Positions 47,640 to 55,395 of a DNA stretch of 64,000 bases are shown piece after piece (the first letter of the stretch is position 1; each line of letters starts with the position of its first letter). Location of the stretch: NCBI GenBank assembly GCA_029210585.1, contig JARGFP010000019.1:1-64000 (forward strand), in the 5' to 3' direction. Position numbers and translations under genes: made by a program. The stretch comes from Bacteroidales bacterium (GTDB lineage Bacteria; Bacteroidota; Bacteroidia; Bacteroidales; GCA-2748055). Below the pieces are notes generated by a model. It was not told where the DNA came from and ran no database searches. It worked only from the letters and a program-made list of their open reading frames with translations.

Positions 47640-48466
47640 TTAAAGAAGCATCAGTAGAAGGCAGATTCTATCCCTATGGGAAAGATACCATCTTTCAACA
47701 GATTTCAGAAATGGAAGGTAAGGCAAGATACCCCGACCATGAGGGTGATTATCACCGTACCATAGGCGCAGTTGTTCCCCATGCGGGACATGTGTACAGT
47801 GGATACCAGACGATTCCGTTTTTCAGGCTGCTGCGTAAAAGGGAGGAATGGCCGGAAACATTCGTCATTCTTCATCCCAACCACACGGGAACCGGTCCGG
47901 AAATCGCACTTGATCCCCACGAAGGCTGGAAGAATTCAGCAGGGACAGTACCTCTCGATCATGCATTTGGAGCCTCCCTCTCCTATCCGTCAGATGCCAG
48001 TGCACACCGGCATGAACATTCAGCAGAAGTGATCATACCCTACCTGCAATATTTTTTTGAGAACCATAACTTCCGGATACTGCCGGTATGTATGAAGCGA
48101 CAAACAAGTGAGCAGGCGGAAGAACTCGCGGAGCGGCTGATCAGTGCGCAAAGGCAGCATCAGCGCAATATCATGGTCATTGCTTCCAGTGATTTTTCCC
48201 ACTTTGTTGCTCCCGATAAAGGAGCCCGGAACGACCAGATGGTGCTGGACCAGGTGGAAACAAGGGACACCAGTGCCGTCGAGGATACCGTGGTCAGTAA
48301 CAACATCTCCGTGTGCGGGTATGGACCCATCATGACGCTGATGGCCTATTCCGGAATGATCAGCAAGGAGTACTGCACCTCCATTCTTGCCCGTGGGCAT
48401 TCCGGGGAGGTGTACCCTTCCAGGGAAGTGGTGGATTATATTTCAATACTGTTTTACAGTGAATGA
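47636..48466 (+). CDS. amrB: AmmeMemoRadiSam system protein B (Memo homologue)
   Basis: This 276-residue protein has GAVVPHAGHVYSGYQT at its start, then PNHTGTG, an SSDFSHFVA segment and GYGPIMTLM: the conserved His, Asp and Cys positions of the Memo fold, which is related to non-heme iron dioxygenases. Memo is conserved from bacteria to humans, but its enzymatic role is uncertain. The start lies inside the stop of the radical SAM gene (ATGA), and the AMMECR1 gene follows after 4 bp, so all three are translationally linked. Confidence 0.94.
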   Translation: MIKEASVEGRFYPYGKDTIFQQISEMEGKARYPDHEGDYHRTIGAVVPHAGHVYSGYQTIPFFRLLRKREEWPETFVILHPNHTGTGPEIALDPHEGWKNSAGTVPLDHAFGASLSYPSDASAHRHEHSAEVIIPYLQYFFENHNFRILPVCMKRQTSEQAEELAERLISAQRQHQRNIMVIASSDFSHFVAPDKGARNDQMVLDQVETRDTSAVEDTVVSNNISVCGYGPIMTLMAYSGMISKEYCTSILARGHSGEVYPSREVVDYISILFYSE

Positions 48467-48470
48467 CCCC

Positions 48471-49016
48471 ATGGTATTTACAAAGGATCAGGAACATACG
48501 CTGATGAGCATTGCCGAATGGGCAATACATGACCATCTGTCGACCGGCAAACGGCATCCTCTTCCGGAAACATTCCTGGTCAACGGACTGCTGTCGGAAC
48601 AGATGGGTGCATTTGTATCAGTTTATGTGGGCAGAAAGCTCAGGGGATGCATCGGAACCTTTTCAGAAACAGCGCCCCTGTTTGAAAATGTCTGGCAAAT
48701 GGCCATCCAGGCAGCAACAAAAGATCACAGGTTCAAACCGCTGACAATAAAGGACATTGACCGGATGCAGATTGAAATTTCGATATTGTCCAGGCGCCAG
48801 CGCATCCGGGGTCCTGAGGATATAGAAATCGGGAAGCATGGGATATACCTGATTAATGGGTACCGGCGTGCCACGCTCCTGCCACAGGTGGCTGTGAAGC
48901 ACAATTATTCACCGGTTGAGTTCCTTGAATGCTGCGCTGAAAACAAACTCGGGCTGGACAGGGACAGCTGGAAGGAAGCGGAGTTGTATGTATACGAGGC
49001 GGTGATTATTGGATGA
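48471..49016 (+). CDS. amrA: AmmeMemoRadiSam system protein A (AMMECR1 homologue)
   Basis: This 181-residue protein matches AMMECR1: FVSVYVGRKLRGCIGTFSE near the middle, IEISILSRRQRI and GIYLINGYRRATLLPQVAV further on. The conserved LRGCIG hexapeptide is present. Function in bacteria is unknown; human AMMECR1 is linked to a developmental syndrome. It completes the triad, starting 4 bp after the Memo stop. Confidence 0.95.
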   Translation: MVFTKDQEHTLMSIAEWAIHDHLSTGKRHPLPETFLVNGLLSEQMGAFVSVYVGRKLRGCIGTFSETAPLFENVWQMAIQAATKDHRFKPLTIKDIDRMQIEISILSRRQRIRGPEDIEIGKHGIYLINGYRRATLLPQVAVKHNYSPVEFLECCAENKLGLDRDSWKEAELYVYEAVIIG

Positions 49017-49075
49017 ATACTTTTGTTATTGAGCAGGTAACACTGGTAAAGATGGAAGAATTAACAACATTTTTC

Positions 49076-49105
49076 TTTGATGTTTAAATTGAATTGTTAT
49101 ATTTG
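49076..49105 (+). promoter_or_regulatory. Bacteroidota-type promoter of a possible small RNA
   Basis: TTTG (49076-49079) and TATATTTG (49098-49105) are separated by 18 bp, close to the ideal 19, just after the AMMECR1 stop. Transcription would start near 49112, and the only thing downstream before a terminator is a leader of about 100 nt. Confidence 0.6.
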
Positions 49106-49111
49106 TTGCCG

Positions 49112-49212
49112 TTAGTGTGAAGAAAAAACAGTGTTTTAACGATACATACTAACCCTGAAACTACCATTTATATAAGGGAATCCTGTCTTATGCGTAAGGC
49201 AGGATTTTTTTT
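49112..49212 (+). ncRNA. Candidate small RNA or attenuated leader of the sugar transporter
   Basis: The region from the predicted start (about 49112) to a strong terminator contains no reading frame longer than a few codons, has a CCCT/AGGG pair (about 49153-49178), and ends in the hairpin. It could be a trans-acting RNA, a cis leader upstream of the sugar/H+ symporter gene, or simply the 3' end of the triad transcript. No Rfam family is recognised. Confidence 0.4.
49181..49212 (+). terminator. Rho-independent terminator upstream of the sugar transporter
   Basis: Arms tcctgtctta (49181-49190) and taaggcagga (49195-49204) form a 10-bp stem (one G-U pair) around tgcg, followed by eight T (49205-49212). 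It is 165 bp after the triad and 95 bp before the transporter start. Confidence 0.9.
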
Positions 49213-49306
49213 ATTTCCTGTTTGGACTCAAATTATGAACATTTTGCACTGACATTTAACAGAAGTTGGTATATTCAAAAATTTTAAACCAAAATTCTAA
49301 AAAATT

Positions 49307-50752
49307 ATGGCAAAGCAGGAAGTTAAACAGAACAAAGGACTTGTTATTGTAATAGCATCCATTGCCGCTTTAGGCGGATTGTTATTTGGATTTGATACCG
49401 GTGTTATTTCCGGTGCCATACCATTTTTGCAGGATTATTTTGAACTAACCGACAGCCAGGTTGAAAACGTCACAGCACTTGGTCTTATCGGTGCAGTGGT
49501 CGGGGCGCTTGTTACAGGCAGGCTGACAGATTTTCTTGGCCGCAGGAAAGTCATTCTCGGCTCGGCTTTTGTATTCGCCACGGGAGCTATCTGGACGGGA
49601 TTCGCGCCAACTGTCACCCAATTAATGATTTCAAGGTTTTACCTTGGTCTTGCCATCGGTGTATCCTCTTTTGCTGTGCCATTGTATATTTCCGAGATCT
49701 CTCCCACAAAGATCCGTGGCAGGTTGGTTTCTATGTTCCAGTTGCTGATCACTGTCGGCATCCTGGCGGCCTATCTCAGTGACAGGGCATTGGCAGATAA
49801 CAGCAATCCTGAATCGTGGAGACCCATGCTTTGGGTGGGTGTATTCCCTGCTATCATTCTGTTCGTGGGAATGTTTTTTCTGCCGGATACGCCTCGCTGG
49901 CTGATGAGCAAAGGCCGGGAAAAAGAGAGCCGCAGGATCCTGGCGAAAATTGAATTCCCCGAATTCATTGATAAATCCATCTCGGAAATGAAGCAACAGA
50001 TTGCGCTTGAGGAAATGCAGGCCGGATGGAGAGAGATTTTCAAGCCCTGGCTCCGCAATGCACTTATCATTGCTGTCGGGATCATGTTTTTCCAGCAGTT
50101 TGTAGGGATCAACACCGTTATTTACTATAGTCCGAAAATTTTCCTCGCTGCAGGGTTTGAGGGAAATGAAGCAGCAATTGCAGCATCCGTGATCGTTGGC
50201 GTTGTCAACGTTCTCTTTACCATCGTATCCCTGTTCGTTATCGACCGCCTGGGAAGAAGGAAGTTGTTTTTTATCGGGGTTTCGGGCATTACGATTGCAC
50301 TGATCTCCATGGGTCTTGGGTTCATGATTGAAGGAGTTTCAAAATGGTTCCTCGTTACCTCCATGCTGGTATACATTGCTTTCTTTGCTATCAGTCTTGG
50401 CCCATTGGGCTGGCTGATCATCACCGAGGTCTTCCCGACAAGGGTGCGCGGCCTTGGTTCTTCCATCGGTTCCCTTTCCAACTGGGGATTCAATACCCTC
50501 GTCGTATGGACATTCTTTAAGATGGCAAGTGCCTTTGGAAATGCCAAAGATGTTGTTGTTCCTGAAGGTTCGGATCTTTCCTCAGTGTGCCCGACATGCG
50601 TGGGAAGCGTTTTCTGGGTTTTCGCCGCCATTGCATTGATTGGTTTGGTATGGGGATATTTCTTTATTCCGGAAACGAAGAATGTTTCACTCGAAGAGAT
50701 CGAAGCCCATTGGCGCGACGGAAAAAAACCACGCGATCTGAAAGCAGGATAA
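49307..50752 (+). CDS. MFS sugar porter (D-xylose/galactose:H+ symporter type)
   Basis: This 481-residue protein has twelve hydrophobic helices, GGLLFGFDTGVISGAI in helix 1, GRLTDFLGRRK in loop 2-3, DTPRWLMSKGR at the 6-7 border, the IDRLGRRKLFF second signature, and PETKNVSLEEIE at the C-terminal end of helix 12. This combination defines the sugar porter family. The substrate is a monosaccharide; which one cannot be read. It stands alone, with a strong terminator following. Confidence 0.94.
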   Translation: MAKQEVKQNKGLVIVIASIAALGGLLFGFDTGVISGAIPFLQDYFELTDSQVENVTALGLIGAVVGALVTGRLTDFLGRRKVILGSAFVFATGAIWTGFAPTVTQLMISRFYLGLAIGVSSFAVPLYISEISPTKIRGRLVSMFQLLITVGILAAYLSDRALADNSNPESWRPMLWVGVFPAIILFVGMFFLPDTPRWLMSKGREKESRRILAKIEFPEFIDKSISEMKQQIALEEMQAGWREIFKPWLRNALIIAVGIMFFQQFVGINTVIYYSPKIFLAAGFEGNEAAIAASVIVGVVNVLFTIVSLFVIDRLGRRKLFFIGVSGITIALISMGLGFMIEGVSKWFLVTSMLVYIAFFAISLGPLGWLIITEVFPTRVRGLGSSIGSLSNWGFNTLVVWTFFKMASAFGNAKDVVVPEGSDLSSVCPTCVGSVFWVFAAIALIGLVWGYFFIPETKNVSLEEIEAHWRDGKKPRDLKAG

Positions 50753-50772
50753 CTGACTGTATCACAAATTAT

Positions 50773-50802
50773 AAGCCCCGGGAATTCCCGGGGCTTTTTT
50801 TT
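50773..50802 (+). terminator. Rho-independent terminator after the sugar porter gene
   Basis: The string gccccgggaattcccggggc (50775-50794) is a perfect 20-bp palindrome with a GAATTC centre, extended by AA/TT and followed by eight T (50795-50802). It ends transcription 20 bp after the stop. Confidence 0.95.
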
Positions 50803-50822
50803 GGGAGATTTTTTGGCACATG

Positions 50823-50844
50823 ATTTGATTTACATACATCAAAT
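50823..50844. promoter_or_regulatory. Inverted repeat upstream of the secreted basic protein
   Basis: Arms atttgat (50823-50829) and atcaaat (50838-50844) surround ttacatac, 27 bp before the ATG. A TAATTTG follows at once (50844-50850) and could be part of a -7 element, which would place the repeat where a repressor or activator would act. Function is inferred from position only. Confidence 0.4.
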
Positions 50845-50870
50845 AATTTGAAACAATAAATCCTCTGGTC

Positions 50871-51968
50871 ATGAAAGCAACAATTAAAACAACGATAATG
50901 CTGATGGCGATGACAATCGGTACACTGGCAGCCAGTGCACAATCAGCTCAGCGGGGAACACCGCAAAAAGAAGAACAACGCAAATCTGCTCCTGCAGCAA
51001 ATTCCAGGGCACAACGCAGCCAGGCAGTGAAAAGCAATAACAAGGCCAGCGGGAAGCAACTCAACAGCAGGTCCGATACCCGGAAGAACAATGCAGTCCA
51101 CAGTACCTCCACCCGCCAGGAACCCGACAGGCAGGTCAATACCAGGAGCAATGCGCAGAAAAGCACTGCTACACGCAGCAGTTCTTCAAGGCAGGAACCT
51201 AACAGGGAAGTGACCTCCAGGACGACCAATCAAAAGTCACAGGCCTACCGTGAGAACAATGATCGCCGTTCCGGTGCGCCTGCAAGCCACCAGAATTCAC
51301 GACTAAAAAACAGCAATCGCAAGGTCAGCACAACAACACGTCACAATTCAAGAAGCGATTACAGGTCCCCGAACCGCACAGTGAATGCAGGGAAAACACA
51401 CCTGGATCCCAAACCACGTGCCACCCAGGCGAATCGCAATCCGCACGTGGTTGTGAACAGGAACCATAACAGTAACAGCCATGCGGTCCACCGCAACTAC
51501 TATCCTTCGAAAAAGGTGAAGGTGCACGTGCATCCCAGGACCTACCACAACCATTACAAGGTGATGTACTATCCTGCGCACAGGGAGATCGTCTGGACCA
51601 ACAGGATGCACCGTTACTATGTCGATCTTTATCCCGGGTATACCTGGAGATACAACATCGGTTACCACATTCAGACCATCTCAGCCTTTGAGACCCGTTA
51701 CAATGTAGGTGAAGTAGCCAGGGTGTATGGCAGGGTGTATGCCACCTGGCACAATAGGGACAGCGACGATCTGCTGCTCTTCTTTGGGGGTGAGTTCCCA
51801 TACCAGGAGTTCACGATGGTCATACCGGGGCATATTGCCCGCAGGTACAACTGGCGCCCGGAGCGGTATTTCCTCGGACAACATATACTGGCAACAGGAC
51901 TGATTACCAGCTATGACGGAAGTCCCGAGATGATCATCAGGAACAAGAGCCAGATTGACATTTACTAA
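50871..51968 (+). CDS. Secreted basic low-complexity protein with a C-terminal domain
   Basis: This 365-residue protein has a signal peptide ending ASAQ, then about 175 residues rich in Arg, Asn, Ser, Gln and Thr with a loosely repeated SSRQEPxRxV unit (for example TRQEPDRQVNTRSNAQKS and SRQEPNREVTSRTTNQKS), a His/Tyr/Pro-rich strip (about 185-260), and a compact C-terminal domain of 100 residues with VARVYGRVYATWHN and GQHILATGLITSYDG, which reads like an OB-type fold. No family is recognised. It could bind a polyanion such as DNA or an acidic polysaccharide in the periplasm, which is inference from charge. Confidence 0.75.
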   Translation: MKATIKTTIMLMAMTIGTLAASAQSAQRGTPQKEEQRKSAPAANSRAQRSQAVKSNNKASGKQLNSRSDTRKNNAVHSTSTRQEPDRQVNTRSNAQKSTATRSSSSRQEPNREVTSRTTNQKSQAYRENNDRRSGAPASHQNSRLKNSNRKVSTTTRHNSRSDYRSPNRTVNAGKTHLDPKPRATQANRNPHVVVNRNHNSNSHAVHRNYYPSKKVKVHVHPRTYHNHYKVMYYPAHREIVWTNRMHRYYVDLYPGYTWRYNIGYHIQTISAFETRYNVGEVARVYGRVYATWHNRDSDDLLLFFGGEFPYQEFTMVIPGHIARRYNWRPERYFLGQHILATGLITSYDGSPEMIIRNKSQIDIY

Positions 51969-51993
51969 CAGCAGGAATATAAATACATGCACT

Positions 51994-52028
51994 GAGGCTG
52001 TCTCAATAGATCGGGACAGCCTCTTTTT
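51994..52028 (+). terminator. Terminator after the secreted basic protein
   Basis: Arms gaggctgtc (51994-52002) and gacagcctc (52015-52023) form a 9-bp stem with a 12-nt loop, followed by five T (52024-52028). It lies 26 bp after the stop codon, between converging genes. Confidence 0.85.
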
Positions 52029-52105
52029 AGTGGTACCCACCTAAGAGCGCCTTTTCAGATTTTCAATTCCCAGGGGTTTAGTTTTTCTTTTGAGACACCA
52101 CCTTT

Positions 52106-52981
52106 TTATTGTGGAAATGCTGGTACAGGAATGATTTTACTGACCCTTTCGATGGAATATGCTGTAAAAATTCCCACTGCGCCGTTTTCGAGATTGGTTG
52201 AGACGTTTGCCGGCGGGCCGCTGAAGAGCGGATTGTTCCCGAAAATTTCGTTCTGCGCTTCGGTAATGAAATTATAGTATTCCTCCGTGATGCTGTTTAC
52301 TTCCAGGGTAATTGTATCTCCGGGCACCACCACTTCATCTTCTTCATCATCATTCAGAAAACCTATGGGCAGTCCGGAAATATAGTTGTCCGGGAACAGG
52401 TCATCGGGCTGTACTGTGTAATCCGACAGCCTTTTATTCAGCAATTCATTGTTCCGCCAAAGTTTGAAGTTGTAATAATTTACCCCGGGCGGATCCGGGG
52501 ACCAGATGGCTACCTGGTATCCTGAAAAGAAAGGAGAGATGAATTTCTGCACACTGATGGAATCGGGTGGCAGGATTCCGGGCATTACCGTGGAGGCGCT
52601 GTAGGTCTCGGTGATGCCATCCTGATCAACATCCACATTTTCGATCAACAGGTCATACTGCACACCTGGCTCTCCCCGCAGTGCTTCCGGGAAAAAATAG
52701 GTGCCCGGGCGTTCAGTCGTTGTTTGCAATGTCATTGTGGTTCCCTCATATGAAACAGTTACAGTTGCATTGTCAACCTTCGGTGGTGCCTCGCTGAAAA
52801 AATAATCCGTTGTGGTGGTAAGTTCCACCTCGTGTCGGATCGAGTCGGTGGTGATGGTGCCATAGACCACCAGTCGTGTATATGTTGAATCCAGTTCGAT
52901 ATCGACAATTTCCGTGCACGAAAACATGAGGTTGAACAAAATGAGAAGAGATAATATGCCTGTTGGGTATCGGAGTCTCAT
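52106..52981 (-). CDS. DUF4249 lipoprotein, partner of a TonB receptor
   Basis: This 291-residue protein has a lipobox ending LMFSC (Cys 22), the EIVDIELDSTYTRLVVYGTI opening strand of DUF4249, and a C-terminal region with a VTLEVNSITEEYYNFI-like segment. DUF4249 lipoproteins follow TonB-dependent receptors and are thought to act at the cell surface like SusD, although their role is unproven. It overlaps the preceding receptor gene by one base. Confidence 0.85.
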   Translation of the reverse strand: MRLRYPTGILSLLILFNLMFSCTEIVDIELDSTYTRLVVYGTITTDSIRHEVELTTTTDYFFSEAPPKVDNATVTVSYEGTTMTLQTTTERPGTYFFPEALRGEPGVQYDLLIENVDVDQDGITETYSASTVMPGILPPDSISVQKFISPFFSGYQVAIWSPDPPGVNYYNFKLWRNNELLNKRLSDYTVQPDDLFPDNYISGLPIGFLNDDEEDEVVVPGDTITLEVNSITEEYYNFITEAQNEIFGNNPLFSGPPANVSTNLENGAVGIFTAYSIERVSKIIPVPAFPQ

Positions 52982-55323
52982 CAGAAATTGAAATTATAGG
53001 TGATTGCCGGAATGATGGAGAACAGGTAGGTCATCTCCGCATAGGTCCGGTTCGGATCTTCACTGTCCTGCACAAAATTGAGTGTCCAGGGATTTTTACG
53101 TGCATAGGCATTGTATACGGAGAAATTCCATTCTCCGCTCCAGGGTTTCCGGGGCCGTTCCTTTTCCCTGATGGTGACAGCCAGGTCGAGCCGGTGGTAA
53201 TCATCGAGCCGGTACTGGTTCCTGCCCGTATAGAGTGGGATAATGTTTCCATTGATCTTGTACCTGCCCGTTGGCAATGTAAAAGGCAAGCCTGTGGAAT
53301 AGATCCATGTGGCAGATGCCGAGATCCTTTTCGAAATATCGTAACTTCCTACCAGGGCCAGATCGTGTGGCTTGTCGTAAGGTGCGGGATAGGGAATTCC
53401 GTTATTGATTTCATCAAAATACCGCGTGGTTTTTGAATAGGTATAACTGATCCATCCTGAAAACCGCTGGTCGGTGTACCGGACAAACACTTCGGCTCCA
53501 TAGGAAACGGCGCGGCCGGCCCTGATCTCTCCTTCCAGGTACCTGTTCAGTATGAGCTGCGCATGATCAGCAAAATCAATCGACCGGTCCATCTCCTTGT
53601 AGTAGAACTCCAGGGATGTTTCCAGTTTGTTATCGAGAAAATTCCTGAAATATCCTGCCGAGACCTGGTCCGACAGTTGCGGCATGATATTCGGCGATGC
53701 CGGAAACCAGATATCCAGGGGTGTGCCAGCACTGCTGTTGGAGGCCAGTTGCATGTACTGAATGGTACGTGAATAACTCAGTTTGATGGAATTTGATTCA
53801 TTGATTTTGAAATTCATCGCCAGCCTGGGTTCCAGTCCGTGATAGGAATTAAAGAACTCCCCTTTTTCGTATACTGTTGAATCAATCACGTCGTAATGGT
53901 CATTATAATTGAATACAGTGGCAGCACCGATGTTGTCGAAGCGTGAATAGCGCAACCCATACCTGACCGACAACCAGCTCCCGAGTTTTGATTCACCCGA
54001 GAGGTAGGCACCGCTTTCCAGGGCATGGTCGGCAGCATAGGCGGTTGTATCCTGGTTCTCATCAGAGGTTTTTGTGATGATGGTACCAGGTGAGATGATA
54101 TGGTAGATGGAAGAGGCCCCGAAGCGGAATGTATGATCAGGCAGCGGGTAATAGGTAAACTCCGCTTTCAGCCCGTAATCAGTGAGATTTGAGAGCCAGG
54201 AGAAACGGGGAGCAGCATCTTCCGGAGTGCCCAGCTCATAGAGGTAATTGGTGCTCACAAAGGTGAAATTACTGAACAGTTTCTTGGAGAACAGGTGGTT
54301 CCATCTGAAGGTGAGGGTACGGTTACCAAAGGAAAATCCAGCAAAATCATTGGAAAACACATCATCTCCGAGGTATCCTGAAATAAAGAACCGGTTGTTC
54401 TCATTCAGCGTGTAGTTGAATTTTCCATTCAGGTCGTAAAAATAGAGCGAATTATCGCGAATGGCCGTATCGCGCGCAAAGGCAAGAAACAGGTCGGCAT
54501 AGGTCCTTCTTCCTGATACAAGGAAGGATCCCTTGCCCGAAAACAGCGGTCCTTCAAGCGTCAGACGGCTTGAGATGTTCCCGATGCCACCGGCGCCGGC
54601 GAATTCCTTGTTATTGCCGTCTTTCATCCTTACATCAAGCAAGGATGAAAGGCGGCCGCCTGCACTGGCAGGAATATCGCCTTTATATAGTTTCACATCC
54701 TTGATGGCGTCATTATTGAACACAGAAAAGAAGCCAAGCAGGTGAGAAGCATTGTACACCGTGGCCTCATCCAGCAGGATCAGGTTCTGGTCGGGACTGC
54801 CTCCCCTTACACTGAATCCGGATGATCCCTCGCTGGTCACCTGCACCCCGGGAAGCAGCTGGATCGCCTTGATCACGTCCACCTCTCCCAGCAGTGCAGG
54901 GATTTTCCGTATGGCCTTGATCTGTAGCTTTGTTGCCCCGGTTTCGAGGCTCGTTATATTTGAATTGGCTGCCTTGGCGGTAACGGTGACCTCTTCCAGT
55001 TCCTGGGTTGACTCGCTGAGTTCGACGTTCAATTCAGTATCCTCTATAAAATTCAGCGGATGCGAAATGGTGTTGTAACCGATATAGGAATAGACCAGGG
55101 TATAGAAGCCCGGTTCCAGAGAGATGGAATAAAACCCATACTGGTTGGTGATGGTGCCTGTCCCGGTTTCCTTCACTGTAACATTGGCGCCAATGAGTTC
55201 TTCCCCGGTACCTGCATCGCGCACATACCCGCTGATTGTCACCCTACCCTGTCCTTGCAGAGACAGGGACATGAAGAACAGCAGGATCATGCCAGGGAGA
55301 TATGTACGAAACTTATTCAACAT
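52981..55323 (-). CDS. TonB-dependent receptor with carboxypeptidase-like N-domain
   Basis: From ATG 55323 the protein has 780 residues: a signal peptide (ending LQGQ), a CarboxypepD_reg-like beta domain (SGYVRDAGTGEELIGANV), a plug domain (VRGGSPDQNLILLDEATVYN), and a 22-strand barrel that ends in an aromatic (TYNFNF). It imports a substrate through the outer membrane with energy from TonB-ExbBD. The DUF4249 partner follows. The ATG at 55344 is a possible alternative. Confidence 0.92.
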   Translation of the reverse strand: MLNKFRTYLPGMILLFFMSLSLQGQGRVTISGYVRDAGTGEELIGANVTVKETGTGTITNQYGFYSISLEPGFYTLVYSYIGYNTISHPLNFIEDTELNVELSESTQELEEVTVTAKAANSNITSLETGATKLQIKAIRKIPALLGEVDVIKAIQLLPGVQVTSEGSSGFSVRGGSPDQNLILLDEATVYNASHLLGFFSVFNNDAIKDVKLYKGDIPASAGGRLSSLLDVRMKDGNNKEFAGAGGIGNISSRLTLEGPLFSGKGSFLVSGRRTYADLFLAFARDTAIRDNSLYFYDLNGKFNYTLNENNRFFISGYLGDDVFSNDFAGFSFGNRTLTFRWNHLFSKKLFSNFTFVSTNYLYELGTPEDAAPRFSWLSNLTDYGLKAEFTYYPLPDHTFRFGASSIYHIISPGTIITKTSDENQDTTAYAADHALESGAYLSGESKLGSWLSVRYGLRYSRFDNIGAATVFNYNDHYDVIDSTVYEKGEFFNSYHGLEPRLAMNFKINESNSIKLSYSRTIQYMQLASNSSAGTPLDIWFPASPNIMPQLSDQVSAGYFRNFLDNKLETSLEFYYKEMDRSIDFADHAQLILNRYLEGEIRAGRAVSYGAEVFVRYTDQRFSGWISYTYSKTTRYFDEINNGIPYPAPYDKPHDLALVGSYDISKRISASATWIYSTGLPFTLPTGRYKINGNIIPLYTGRNQYRLDDYHRLDLAVTIREKERPRKPWSGEWNFSVYNAYARKNPWTLNFVQDSEDPNRTYAEMTYLFSIIPAITYNFNF

Positions 55324-55395
55324 CTTGTTATTAAGAGCAAACAATTTTTAGATAAATAAGTTTCTGAAATGGGTAAGAAGAATGCTGAATTATTA

